This document shows positions 45,629 through 59,500 of a stretch of 64,000 nucleotides of DNA, in pieces (within the stretch, counting starts at the first letter, position 1; every line of letters starts with the position of its first letter). Both the position numbers and the translations under genes were made by a program. Origin of the DNA: Chionis minor (lineage: Eukaryota; Chordata; Aves; Charadriiformes; Chionididae); NCBI GenBank assembly GCA_013398295.1, contig VZSF01009862.1, positions 186,001 to 250,000 on the forward strand, given 5' to 3'. The notes under the pieces were generated by a model that saw only the letters and a program-made list of their open reading frames with translations, was not told where the DNA came from and did not search any database.

Positions 45629-48600
45629 GTGAGTGCCGGCGTCCACCTCCTCCATCCCACCCTCGGGCATCGCCCTCCCCGGGGCACCGGGCCTGCACGC
45701 TGAGGCGGCGGGGGGGAGGCAGCACCGCCCCACACGGAACCGCCGGCGCCAGTAGCGCCGCCCGGTGCCCCCGGCGGAGCCCCCATCCCCTCCCCGGGAG
45801 TACCGGCGGCAGCCGGGCCGGGAGGAGCCCCGGGAGAGGTGACCTCCCTGTGCCTGGAGAACGGAAAGTCGCCCCAGGGAGCGGGACCGGCGGCCCGTGT
45901 CGGGGGAGCGAGGGAGGGTTTGGGTCCGCGACCGGGCGGCTCGCAGGGCTGTGGGAGACGGCGGCCATCTGGCGGATCCCCGGCGCCCAGGGAAGGGTGT
46001 CCCAGCGGCTCCCGGGGTGCCCTCTTGGGCAGGTGACCTTTTGGAAAAAAAGTCCGTGGTATAACTCCGTGATCCAAAGGAGTGTCTTTACTGCGGGCAG
46101 GTACAAAGATCAGCGCGTTTCCCGGCTAGCACGAGTCACCTCAGTTACGATGCCGGTCTCGGCAGGCTGACAAGTTTGGGAATTGCAGGCTTTGCTGGGC
46201 CACAGAATAGTTCAGTCTTCTACTTCAGTTTCCCTGCTGCAAGGCAGGGATGGTGTTTCCCCGTACAAGCTGTGGTGACCCATCAATTAATAAAAAACAC
46301 AGTGATGCGTGGCTGCAAGATGCCAGCTAAAATGACAGTGCAGTTTTCCTTCAAAATGTAACCTGTGCCAAACACTGCATTTACATTAAATTTGTTATTC
46401 TAAAGTTGATGTAATCTGCTCACATCAGCACACATTGTTTGCCCTTTCCTTGGACAAGTCCCCAGTGCTGGAATAGTCAGCTTTGCCAATCATTTTTGTA
46501 GCAGCACCAGCAGCATCAACGTTATTGGCGTGGAGCCACCATGATTCAGGCTTGGCTTTGGGCAGCCGCCTGGAGAAAGAAACTGGGAGAGAAGATGGGT
46601 CTGAAGTCCAAGGTAGAGAATATTGGCACGGGCGGCCCCAGGAGTGCCAAGAGCAGTCCCAAGCATTGCGTGCCAGCACAGCCTGAAATGCTGTAGCGAT
46701 ACGGATGTAGCCTACAACTAAGGAATATTTGCCAAAGAGGCTGGCTGGACCTGGAAGGCTGGTGATGGCGGACAGCGGAGCCGCACGTACTCCAGCTTCC
46801 TTTGGGTCCCTGGATGGTGGGAGGGTGCTGTTAGTTCACGGAGAGGGCTGCTCCTGGGTGCATACAGGCTTTTATGTGCCTGCTCCTTGGTCTCCAAGGG
46901 AGTCGATTCCTTCCTGCATTAAGATGGAAGCAAATCTATCAGAGAAATAAATTGGAAAAAATACCGGCAGCTGTAGTTCTAGCCACTTTTCGATTCCCGC
47001 ACTTGAATTTTCAGCATGTTTCAGGTATCTGTCTTTGACCCTTCAAAAACACACATGCTTCCTAACTCATTGCCCATGGTTGGGAAGCAGTGGGGACAGT
47101 CTGCTAGGCAGATCTGTTGCCTGTGGAAAGCTGCCTGAGGATAACGATTAGGCAACTGTCAATGATTTGTCAGCAACTCTACTTCATTTATTTTTATCAA
47201 TACACCGAGCTTATAACTGGAGACAATATCGATCAGTGCAGCTACTGGCACTCTTACTTCCATCCCTCCCTGCCCACATGTCATGTCTGGAGTCTAACCG
47301 AGGAGGGAGAGGCTAGTTTGTGTCGTGTCCTGTACGAAAGGTCACAGCCACGGTTCTGGGTGCTACTCAGATATCCCCAATAAATCATGAGGATGAATGC
47401 TTTGGTGTTATTTTACCGGGACGGTTTAACCACTTTTCTCTATATTAACCTTCTGTATGGGATTGTGTTGGTGGGTCACGGGGAGCTCAGAAGTTAAAGG
47501 GCAGCTGATTTCTCCAGGGCTGGGATCAACCGGCTACATTGTGCTGGTCTCAGCAGAGGGGGAACAGAGGATTGTCAGAGCCACAGGAAGGCAGCCCTTG
47601 CCCTTTAGTGCTCTAAGCTGCTTGGACAAGTCCCAAGCACTGGCCGTTTCCAGCTGCACGTGATAATAGATTGACAATGGGAATTTGTTTTCGAGTTCTC
47701 TTGCCATCGGTAGTAAACAGTGGAAGAACCCTGGCTGTGGGGACCTCCTGTCTGGTGGCACAGGGGAACTGGTAGGGATAGCAGAACACGTTTCCCAGCT
47801 GGTTCAGATCTTCCTGTTGATCTTGCCTTTCTGGAAAGGTTTTCTCAAGCAAGCTTCAGGCAAAATCTACAAGAGGGACCCGTTCTGGAGGTGAAGCAGA
47901 TTAGTCTCCAATGCAGACACAGTGCAGAGCGCAGGACAGCTTCCTCCCACCTGTATTCCCTTAGCTGGGACAGCCAGGGAGACGATACTCTGTGCTCAGT
48001 GGCCCATTTCATCCTTGACTTCTCTCCTGACAACTGTAAAGGAGAGGGCTGGGGATTATGGATTTCCTTCTTTTTCAAAATTGAATACCCAGTGTCTTAC
48101 TCATTTTCGTTGTTTGTACCACATGTATCTCAAAGGTCTTTGAGCTGTCAGGGTACCCTTGAGGAGGCATAGTTTTGTGTTACTGTGACCCTCGCTCAGG
48201 ACTCAGTGACCCAGAAGAGCAGGTTACACCCTTTAAACTATCTCTGATCAGGACGTTAAGTACAATTTTTGTGATTGCTGAATTTTTGGATTTTTTTTTT
48301 TTCCTTAACATCTGCTTTTGCTTGGAGACCTTTTGCCTCTTGAGCCAAAACCAGCTGAGAGCCTGTCTGAGATCCCCACTGGAAAGGCAGTTGAAAGTTG
48401 TGGGTCAGGAGTTTGGGGTTGGAACATCATCCTGCTAGTTGCCTGCAGTTATAGTTCCCAAAGATGCTTATAGGAAGGAGAAACAATTGACCCAATTCAA
48501 GTAAAGCCAAGAGACAAGTCAAGTTCATCACCTGTGTCTGCTTCTGCCATAAGGTTTTGTCCACTGACACTAGAACAAGATTCGGCCCAGGGAGACAAAG

Positions 48601-50415
48601 TCTGGGGCAGGCGCAGCGCAGGAGCGATCCAGCACGGCCGTTCCTCCGTTGCTGAGCAGGGAGCAGTTCTGCTGCTCTGAGCTTTTTGAGAGATTCCTTT
48701 CTGTCTTGGATTAATTCCTTGGCCAACTCTTTGTCCCTGGCACTGAAGCACACCCTCAGAAGAAGAATTAATACGACACAGAAGGAAGGAAGGAAGGAAG
48801 GAAGGAAGGAAAAAAAGAGCTTTGATTTCCAACTTGGGCTGCCGTGGTGTTTGTATGGAAACCCATTCTGCAGCACAGGGAGGGATCAGAACGCCGGGAG
48901 CCCGGGGTGCTGGGCAGACTCGGTTACAGCTGTGCTCTTGTCACCCAAAGAGACCATTTGGTGCCTGAATTTGAAAGGTTACCTTATCCACAGCCTGAAC
49001 TGATCCTTCATACATGTGTCCTCACCCAGGCAGTGGCTGAACGGAGCATCTGAAAGGGGAGGAGGGAAAGTGCCTGATCCACACCCGTGCCTTTGGGGAT
49101 AGTGATTAAGGTGAGGAAAGGGAGTTGAACTCTTCCGTCTTGTACTTCCTGATACCGCAGGAATGAAGGAAAGAGAGAGCATTGGACGCTTTAGAGAAGC
49201 AGAGAGCTGGAGACACAGACAAATGACCTGATCTTCACAGCTGCAGGATAAAGATCAGAAACAGAATATAGTTAAGGACGGTTTGCAATAACTTCCCCAG
49301 CAATGGCTGCTCAGCTTTGGTGCAGAGGAGAATAACTGACTCCACAGCACTGATGTTCTCCCTCCAGCAGGGCCATATTCATTGATAAGACACAGATTTT
49401 ACATCAAAAATAAACATTTCAACACAATTTTTGTGTGTCCGTGGAAACGTATAGAAGGGTTCACACTGGGGTTGCTTCTAATGTGATTTGACCCCTTGAA
49501 AGTGAAACAGTGTTGTTGGTCTTCAGTCACTTCTGCTAAACACCTCCAAGGCTCCAGCGAGCTCTCCCTTCAGTGCCAGCGACTGAGTCTTAACACCAGA
49601 GCTGTGAGATTTTTCAAATAAGAGAATAGACAAGAATCGCTTCCCCTAATTATCTGCCTCGCCTATCCTTCTTTATCCTGTATTAAAAATTAAGAAGGGC
49701 ACAATTATCTTGCCTTTTTCCAGGTCAGTCACTCGTACCTTTTCTGTGACAGATTTGAAATGGTTTGGGTGAGCGCGTCCCAGGGAGCTGCAGATCTCCA
49801 GCATGTGCATAACTCTTGCTTTACACTGCTCTCAAAGGGAAGCCAAACCAGCCTGTGTGTTTCCCTCTGGCTTCCGATCCACTTCACGGTCTAGTTCAAA
49901 GACTTGAGGGAAGCTTCTGGCTTGGCGCTACAGAAAAACATTTAGGTTGAACGTGAAATTTCACTCGGAGCGATGGCAAACAGAATTACAGGCATGAGGT
50001 GTGGGGCCACCAGATCCCACTGGGGCTATGCAAAGGATCATCCCAACAGTAAATTCTCTGGTGGTTTATCAACCCACCCTGAAGGAAACCAAGCGATGCG
50101 GTTTCTGCCACTTCCCTTTCCAAGGGCCTTTGTCAGCCAGATAACCCCTGCAATGAGGAAACGTTTTCTTGCTGTGTAGCCTCATTTCCAAACACGTTTC
50201 ATGTTAACTCATTCCCACAGTGTCTCCTGGGGGTGGGGATGCCAAGGAATTAAGGGCATGCTGCCAGAGAGGCCAAAATGCTGCAGGTTCTTTTGAGGTC
50301 AGCAAGCGACGGGCTGTAAATACAACTATCAACATCCTGCTGGTGCAGTAGCTTTGCAGGACACTGGCCAACGGGCCTTTCTCAATGCACCTTTTTTTCC
50401 CCCCTCTACTTATAG
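45629..50415 (+). other. ZER1: ZER1 intron 1
   Basis: No coding exon is recognised. The first 500 bases are still CpG island and the remainder is ordinary unique sequence. It includes a (GGAA)n microsatellite at 48781-48810 and a short T-run near 48289-48302. Open frames here are short and unsupported. Confidence 0.6.
48781..48810. repeat. (GGAA)n microsatellite
   Basis: About seven GGAA units in tandem lie in ZER1 intron 1. GGAA arrays are simple repeats that can also bind ETS factors. No functional evidence is visible here. Confidence 0.9.
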
Positions 50416-50423
50416 GTGTCCTG

Positions 50424-50435
50424 ATGTCCCTGTAA
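50424..50435 (+). other. Minimal upstream ORF (Met-Ser-Leu-stop) in the ZER1 5'UTR
   Basis: After the acceptor ctacttatag (exon from 50416), the first ATG in the exon opens a frame of only three codons ending in TAA. It lies 98 bases before the main ATG at 50522. Reinitiation at the main start is plausible over that distance. It is present only in transcripts using this acceptor. Confidence 0.45.
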
Positions 50436-50521
50436 ATTTATCCTGGAACTTCATTTGAGGAAAAGACCTACTGAATCAAAAGCTTCCTTCTGCTCTTCCC
50501 CTTCCCATAACTTCCCTCAAG

Positions 50522-53500
50522 ATGGCATCCGACAGCCCCGAGTCACTAATGACCTTGTGCACAGATTACTGCCTTCGCAACTTGGAGGGGACTCTCTGCT
50601 ACCTGCTGGACAATGAAACTCTCCGCCTCCATCCCGACATCTTCTTGCCAAGCGAGATTTGTGACAAACTTGTCAATGAGTATGTTTCAGGCCTGCAGAG
50701 AAGCTGTTGTGTGGTTTGGGAAGGAGCCAGGAGCTCAGGGAAGGAGGGGTATAGTCTCTAAAAAGAGTGATGGGAAAAGCAGAAAAAATGGGAAGAATTC
50801 ACAGGGCTGGGCTTCCCCCCTGACCCCGCAATCGATCCTCGTACTGGAAATAAGGATTTGCATTAAGTTCAGAAGGAAGTGTCCCCAGGGGGTATTGTAC
50901 TGCTACAGATCATTCTAGTTTCTGTGGAAATCACCATTTCCGCATAGGTAAACCCAGAGCGAAAAAAGATAGTCACTGCTTCTTCCAAGAATATCAGTAA
51001 GCAACAAAGGAGCCTTCCCATTTCCTACCACCGAAGCATTACAACTCTCTCTCAGAGCAGAGAAATAAAGAGTGCAAAGTGCTAAGAGATGTTTAATTTT
51101 AAGGCTGCTGCTCCCATAGCTTTACAAAGCAACCTGTTTCCAGGGATTTATAATGTGGCCATCACAGTCTCTCTTGGCTGAACTCGTGCCCACAAAATCT
51201 GGCAGAAAACCTCAGCCAGCTAATTTTCTGAAAATGAAAAATGAAATTACTAGCTTTAGACAGCTAGGGGAAAAAATCCTGGAGTCTGTGCTTGCTGCAG
51301 TCCACGCACATGACCTTGCGCAAATCTTTGCCTGAGATTTTCTTGAGGATTGTTAGTTCTGCGCAAGAAGAGGTAATAGCCCAGCTCCCATTACGCCAAA
51401 GGCTATTCTGCGCGATGAGGGGGAGGTCTGCGTGTGCTTACGCACTTGGTCACATTTTCTCCTAACCTGTGAAGGTGCTAGAGCTGTAGCTGAGCCTTTG
51501 TGTCACACCGTGCTAACACCATTTCCCCAATACAGGTACGTGGAGCTGGTGAAGACGGACAGCATCTTTGAACCCCATGAAAGCTTCTTCACCCTGTTCT
51601 CAGATCCCCGGAGCACCAGGCTAGCTCGGATCCACTTGCGGGAACAGATTGTGCAGGACCAGGACCTGGAAGCCATCAGGAAGCAGGTGGTATTGCAGTG
51701 ACGGCCTCCAGCTGCCCCTTCATGTAGCAGCACTGCTGCATGGGCACCAGATAAAATCCCAGGCACCCAGAGATTCCCAGGACTCCATCCTTCACCAGCC
51801 AGATTTTCTTTGGGAGAACCTCGCCTTCTCCCTTCTCAGCTCCCAAAGCCACTGTAGGGAATGGAATGGGGATACTGGTCAAGTTGGGTGATACGCGGTC
51901 TCAGGCTCTCCCAGTGGGAGCTGGTGTAGCAAACGGGGTGGGCACTCTCCCTGTGAAATATTTCTAACTTCGATTTCCCATCTTCCAGGATCTTGTTGAG
52001 CTCTACTTGACTAACTGTGAGAAGCTGACAGCCAAGAGTCTGCAAACCTTGGTGAGCTTCAGCCACACGCTTATCTCCCTGAGCCTCTTTGGCTGCTGTA
52101 ATATCTTCTATGAGGAGGAGAACCCTGGAGGCTGTGAAGATGACTGTTTGGTGAACCCCACTCGCCAGGTCTTGGTTAAGGACTTTACTTTTGAAGGCTT
52201 CAGCCGCTTGCGCTTCCTGAACCTGGGCCGCTTGATCGAAGGGGTAAATGTGGAGACTTTGCTTCGGCCTTTGGCCTCCCTTGCAGCTCTTGATCTCTCC
52301 GGGATCCAGCTGAATGACGTGGGATTTCTGACCCAGTGGAAGGACAGTCTGGTTTCCTTAGTGCTTTACAACATGGACCTTTCAGAGGAGCACATCCAAG
52401 TGATCGCACAGCTTCGCAAGCTCAGGTCAGCAGATCTGTTCTTCCTTGTTTATCCTTTTCCAACTGATAGGGAAAGGTCTTTTAGGAATGGTCTCCTTGT
52501 CTGCTAATGGAGAGCCACCCACAGCTAGTTTCAAGTTATCAGCCTTCCCAGGAACAGGCTCGCTTACTGACTTACTGTACCTCTCTGGCATGTCTAAAGC
52601 CAGCCTGCATTTCGCTTGCAAAAGGACACCACTTAGCAAAAACTCCCTCTTGGAAAAACAAAACAAACCCACACACCACAACAAGCAAAAACACCCAAAC
52701 CAACAAACCAACCAACACCCCCACCCCACAACCAAACAAAAAAATAGCTGAATACCTGAGACGGAAAAAAAATAAAAATACTACAGATGTGCACATATGC
52801 TAATGTAGTGATAACCACACTGTGAAACTCAATTCTCCAAACCACTTGTGAAACGGGAACACCCTAAGTTTAAGCCTGGCTCTAAGATAAAACTAGGAAA
52901 AACTCTGAGCTCGGGCTGTCTGCTCACTGCGCTCTGTGGAAGCATGCTGTGCGTGGATGGTGCAACCAAGGGAACAAGCAGCGTAAACAAACAGGCACTC
53001 CTGACCCTGCAGCGTTGACAGTGAAATGACTTCCTGAAACCGAGTTGAGACAATTGCTATTCAGACTGCACAGTGGTATCAGGAAAGGGATCCAGGACTT
53101 TGCAAGCTAAAGGGCCTTACTATTCACACGAAGGATGCTTTAGTATCGTCTCTACTGACTGCAGACACTAGGGGGTACCATGTTAACATATGACCTGGGA
53201 GTCTCAGGGAACATCCTGGATAACATTTTCTAAATCCACGTACTTTAACTCCCAGTGACTTGCAATGAAACTTGTCCTACAGCAGGTAGAAGACACTTTT
53301 GCAAGTGGGATGCTGGCTCCTGTCTTAGAGAGTTTAGAAAAGTCTCTCCTGAGGGTCTTTGCTGCTGCTTGGCAGGCAAGAGCAGCCCCTGTCCTGTCAG
53401 GGACCCCACCTGCACACGAGGGCTGGTCAGTGTGTCCCACTGCTCCGTTAGCATCAGGGTTTCCCCAAAGCTTAAGCGGTTAAATACCTGAATGAAATAG

Positions 53501-56500
53501 CCTGGGGCGGAAAAAAATGTAAGACTGCAGAAGCAGACAAAAACTTGTGTAACTTAGTTTGTGGGATGAGGCAACGTATGTTTCTGGGGATGCAAAGATC
53601 CTCTAGTGCATCTTAATCACCAGGCAGAAGTGCTCAGGTGGCTGCTCTGATGGAGTTTGGGAAAAGTAATTCCTGAGCCTGGAGCAATTTCCTTTGTGAT
53701 GTGCGGCCAAATGAGTCATTGTGCTCCATTCTAAGCAGAGCTCTACCAGCTATCTGTGTGCTTCGGTTAGACACAGGGCCAGATCCTGCTGCCAGATCCT
53801 ACAGAACCACATTCCCATATCTTGTGAAGGAAATAATGATAATAATAACAATAAAAATAAATAATAATCACACTTGGCTTGTCATCTGCCTCTGGTAGAG
53901 AGGCAGAAGTCCCAGCAAACGCTTTCCAGGCTCTGAACTGCTCTCTGTCGTTTGCAGGCACTTGGATATCTCCCGAGACCATCTGTCCAGTTATTACAAA
54001 TTCAAGCTGACCCGGCGGGTTCTAAACCTGTTTGTGGAAAACTTGGTAAACCTCACTTCGCTCGATATCTCAGGGCACACCATGCTGGAGAACTGCACTA
54101 TCCCAAGCATGGAGGAGAAGATGGGCCAGACAAGGTAAGGAAACAGCAATTACTGAGGTCTGCTTGGATGGATGGATGAAAGAAGAATTACGAACAGTTC
54201 TGTCTAAGTTTCCAAATTCTGTTGGTCTAATTAATACTCAAGAGCAGGATACAACTGTTGGTAGTTTTTCCTAACGGTAAAGACTGGAATGGGAATCAGC
54301 TGTGATTGCTGTATGTGGCACTTAGAAGGACTTCCAAGAGTAATAAAGAATTCAGCCTATCTGCTTCCCATACATATCTGAAGAGGTGTTTCAGTTCTTT
54401 TCCACACACTTGCTTCCAAGGATCTCTTGCAGCAGTTTATATTTTTTTTCTGAAATGACTCCAAAGCCCTTCACACATTTTCTACACAAAACATTCTTAC
54501 CCTCACTGAAATCCAGGCTCTTCCAAGACTGAACGTTTCCACACTGAGTCAGTACATCAGCGTTCATTGCTGAGGGCTGAGTGGTTTAGGAACTTAGAAT
54601 CTAAAGGCACGTTTTCAGATTTGACCTGGATACTGGACAGATCAACCTTTGAAAAATCCTGGTGCACCTCATTAGGGGCATGCCTAGAGGTCTGGTTTTC
54701 CAGATTTCCAGTTCCGGAGAACTCTGTCCTCCTATTCCCTGAGCACTTACTGAACAAAAGCAAACAAGTGGGACAGTACTGGCTCCTTTCCATCAGAGCT
54801 GGTGAAAAAAATACTGGCTCTTGGTTAATAAGGGATGTGGCAGCAAAAGTAATGTTTTTGCACGGTCACAGAAGCAGACTAGGGTGTCTAGCAGATGACA
54901 CGCAGTCCGGTTTGCAAATACTTTGGATCAGTGAAATCCACAGCCCTTTTCTAAGAGGAAACATTCACGCCAGCTAGTGAATTTCCAGGATAAATTCTAC
55001 CTGGGAACACTGCATTCTGTCTGCATGGATTCTTACTGCTGTTTCTGTTGAATACATTTAGCCCTTCACTCAGGATCAGCTGGGATGAATGTCTAGTGTT
55101 ACACCTCGGAGAAGCTGACTGTTGTACAACGGAAGTATAGCTGTTACTGTGGTTGTGGAGCAGTGCAGTCAGTGAATGGAGAGCTGTCAGCTGTCTCTGT
55201 GGCAGGAGACACCGGAGAAGACATGGTACTGACATGAGTGATCTCTTTTTTCCCCCCATTCCTCAGCATTGAGCCAGCAAAGAGCAGCATTGCTCCCTTC
55301 CGGGGTCTGAAACGACCGCTCCAGTTCTTGGGCCTTTTTGAAACGTCTCTCTGCCGCCTGACGCATATTCCAGCCTACAAGGTAACAAGGCCGCAAGAAT
55401 ATTGGTAGCGGGGACTTGGTAGAAGTTAAAAGAACACGAAAATCACTGGCTGCCAGTAGACTGGAGTTCTTAAGGTCCCAGGGGTGACAATTGAGCTCTG
55501 ACCTTTCAATAGCTATTTGATAATTCAGAAAAACTACCAGAAAGCAAGACCTGTGCCCCACGTGGTTTTTTTCCAAGGGTTAAAAAACATGCCTCTTAGG
55601 GAAGAATCTGGAAAAACCATCCTGGCTGAAGGACCATGATGTCTGTGGCTACAAGAGAAGGATTTAAGGAGAGAAAAGGAGTCTTACTTGTGAATAACAA
55701 CCTCCTGCCCTGAAGGTGCCATTGCTTCTCCCTTGGGATGAGAAGTGACTCAACCTCTTTGCTCTCACCCTGGGCCGAATCCTACTAGCAGGGCAGAGGG
55801 GAGTTGCACCCCTCAACCTTTCAGAGTTCCCTTCTCATGTTGGTTTTCTTCCTTCATCATTTCTTTCCTGACTCCTTTTGTTCCTCCGTGCCAGGTGAGT
55901 GGAGACAAGAACGAAGAGCAAGTCCTGAATGCTATCGAGGCTTACACTGAACACCGCCCAGAAATCACTTCCCGGGCCATCAACCTCCTTTTTGACATTG
56001 CCCGTATCGAACGCTGCAGCCAGCTGCTGCGAGCCCTTCAGGTAAGGCCCACGCTTGCATTTACTGCACTCTGACAAGGGCAATTTTGCAGTCCCAGTCT
56101 TTTCTTCACCCTGGGAAACCATATCAGCCATTCTGGAGAAAGTTCCGATAGCACAGTGGGTACCTTCCTTCCATAAGGATGTTCCTCCAGTGCCTGGACC
56201 ACGCATTCCCTGTGGGCTTGTAACAGTCTTTGCCCCACGCAGCCGTAACAGTCACTCCAAGGCTCAACAGCGAGTCAGTGGCACTGAAGCCTCGTGTTGC
56301 TTCTCTGCAGCTGGTGATCACAGCCCTCAAGTGCCACAAGGATGACAAAAACATCCAGGTGACCGGCAGCGCGGCGCTGTTCTACTTGACCAACTCCGAG
56401 TACCGCATGGAGCAGAGCGTAAAGCTGCGGCGCCAGGTCATCCAGGTGGTGCTGAACGGCATGGAGTCCTACCAGGAAGTCACAGTAAGAGCATCCCAGT

Positions 56501-59500
56501 CTCCTTCAGCCCCCATAGTCCTCCTTCCCTGTATTAAGTCCTTGGCCTGGCGTTAGCGTTTGGGTCTTCTAAGCCTCCAGGATGTGAGCCAAGGCAGACA
56601 CCAGAGAAGCTGTTGCCCAGATCTGCTCCTTGCCTTCACTCAGCAATGGGGATTATGGGGAGGGTGCTCCTTATCCACACAGTGTTCTCCAGAGCAAGGG
56701 GAAGAAAGCGATGATGGCAAGGCTGCTTTTTATCTGATGACAGCGGTCAAAGGGTGTACGGAACACAGAGCACAGATGTCCAGCACTGACTGTGGGGTGA
56801 GAAGAGTGCGGGCGTTGGGGGGCCAACAGAAAGAAGCATTATCCCAGCGCACTGCACTGGAAGCCAGCTGACGTCATGGTGCCACTGGGGTGCAGAACGG
56901 CGACCGCTGCGTAGTGAGCTTACAGGTAGAGAGGAGCTGGCTTGGAAAGTGACGGGCATCGGGCGCTAGTGTGGCCTGGCGAGACAAGAGAGAGGAGGGT
57001 ACCCACAGAGCACAGCACTAGAGAGGGGAATGGAAATTTTAGCAGCTGTAATCAAGCAACAGGATGGTTTCAGTACTAGGCAGCAAGGAACCACAAGGTG
57101 ATGGGGTCCATGTTTTCGTAGCCGCTTGGCCCAGTGTTTGCCTCCTTTTGACCCAGGTACAGCGAAACTGCTGCCTGACGCTGTGTAACTTCAGCATTCC
57201 TGAGGAGCTGGAGTTCCAGTACCGCCGAGTCAACGAGCTGCTGCTGAACATCCTCAACCAGAGCCGGCAGGACGAGTCTATCCAGCGCATCGCCGTGCAC
57301 CTTTGTAATGCTCTGGTCTGCCAGGTGGACAACGATCATAAAGAAGCTGTGGGCAAGATGGGGTTTGTCATGGTTGGTATGGTCCCAAGGTGTCTGCTTA
57401 TCCTTAACCCAGGCTAGCACAATTCCTTTCCAGCAGTCCACCAAACGCATCCAGGCAGTGATCCAGCCTTGCAGTATCACAGGAGGGAAGTAGTCTCCTA
57501 GCAATCCCTACCTTTTTTGGAACCTGCCCCTCCACGTGACATCTTTTCCTGGCTTGCCAGCACTGGAAGTCATGATCTTGGAGACAGGTTGCCTGTGAGA
57601 GCAGGGAAGCAGTGTAACCTTGTACCTTACCTCTTCACCACACCATACCATTTCCAGAACTGGTACCACCTTGTGACTAGCTCCTTCTGCATCTCCCCGA
57701 GTTTGCACCAGCTTCCCAGCTCGTATGAACCTGTATCCCTCACCTTTTCAAAAAGCTGCAGAGGCCACCGCTGTGGTGCAGTTATACCACATTCCAGACT
57801 TTGTCATACAGATCAAAACTGACTTGACTGCAAAATTGACAGCTCGGGGACTGTGACATAGTTCAGCCCTGTGAATACTTGCAACATTGAACATAACCCA
57901 CTGGTTTAGAGAAAGAGACGCCAAGTAGGTTCCCTACAAAGGATCAAAACCGCATATGCCTGTGGATTGGCTGTAGCCAGCCCTGCAGTACTACAGCGGT
58001 TAATTTTAGCTCTGTGATTCTTGAACTGTTTTTCACTCTTCCCCTTCCTCTGCCCACAGACAATGCTGAAGTTGATTCAGAAGAAGTTGGCTGATAAAAC
58101 GGTGAGTGCTTCCCCCAAAAACGTACGCACAGAGTATTTTCTCTTCAGTCTGACTTAGGCATGGAGATCAGCCCAGAGCGCCAGGTCAGCTCCTCTAACA
58201 AACACAAGACATCTCAGCTGATGCTGCAGAATTCCCTGTCCCAGGGTGAGGGCAAGGGAATGTGACAGGGAGGCAAAAACATGAAACAAATAACCCACTT
58301 GCTGACACATTGAAAATGAATAATAAGGTTTTCTTACCTCTGGGGCCATTTAGGGTGATATTAGAGAGAAACCACAAGTAGTTGGTTTATGCTGGGCTCC
58401 CACATTAGCAAGTCTCTGTTTCTGTTCCTGCCTCTTTGGCTCTGTAGTGTGATCAGGTGATGGAGTTCTCCTGGAGTGCCCTCTGGAACATCACCGATGA
58501 GACCCCTGATAACTGTGAGATGTTCCTTAACTACAGCGGCATGAAACTCTTCTTAGAGTGCTTGAAAGTGAGTATGTCTGGTTTCCTCTAGAGAAATGCT
58601 GACGTTAGCAGTGGAGGTGCAGGATCCCTGGCTGTGTTAGTCCATAAGCAGTACTTCCTGTGCTGCACAAACAGAAATTAAAAAGCTTGCATGTTTTCTT
58701 CTTTCTCTCCCCCATCTACCCAACCACTAGAAGAAGAGAGAAACTTACACACAATGCATTTTCCTCTTTCCACATCTTGTACACAGCCCCCCTTAAGCAG
58801 AGCAGCAGTAAATAGCAGGTCCCAGTCTCGATGCTCTCATTTCACATGTATCTGGAACACTAGAGATTCCATTTGGCACCTGCTAAAGAACCATTACTGA
58901 CTACTCCAAAATACCCAGCCTTTCTAGATGTGCTGTACAATCTTTCTCCAGAGTTCCCTGTTCCCCGCAGCACTGCAACCCTACTCTTGTGTAATGCTGT
59001 TCTTTGCTTGCTTAGGAATTCCCAGAGAAACAGGAGCTGCATCGCAACATGCTGGGCCTCCTGGGCAATGTAGCAGAGGTGAAAGAGCTCCGCCCGCAGC
59101 TCATGACCTCCCAGTTCATCAGTGTGTTCAGGTGAGTGCCTGGCTAATGAACAAACAGCTGGGCTGGGGCAGGGTGAATCACCTGCAGACTTCTAGTCCT
59201 TTGGTGCATCAGCACCTCTAAATGATCTCTTCCCTCTTGGCAGCAATCTGCTGGAGAGCAAAGCAGATGGGATTGAGGTATCCTATAATGCCTGTGGTGT
59301 GCTCTCCCATATTATGTTTGATGGCCCAGAGGCTTGGGGTATATGTGAGCCCCACCGAGAGGAAGTTGTGAAGAGGATGTGGGCAGCCATCCAGAGCTGG
59401 GATATCAACTCCAGGAGAAATATCAATTACAGGTGAGGAGTAGAAAACTTTGGCCCACTCACCTTGGAGCCAGGGTTGTCACAGGAAGCGAGCACCAACA

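Noticed and set aside
52427..52845. Overlapping frames of 70-102 codons on both strands
   Set aside because: They arise from the A/C low-complexity tract in a ZER1 intron.
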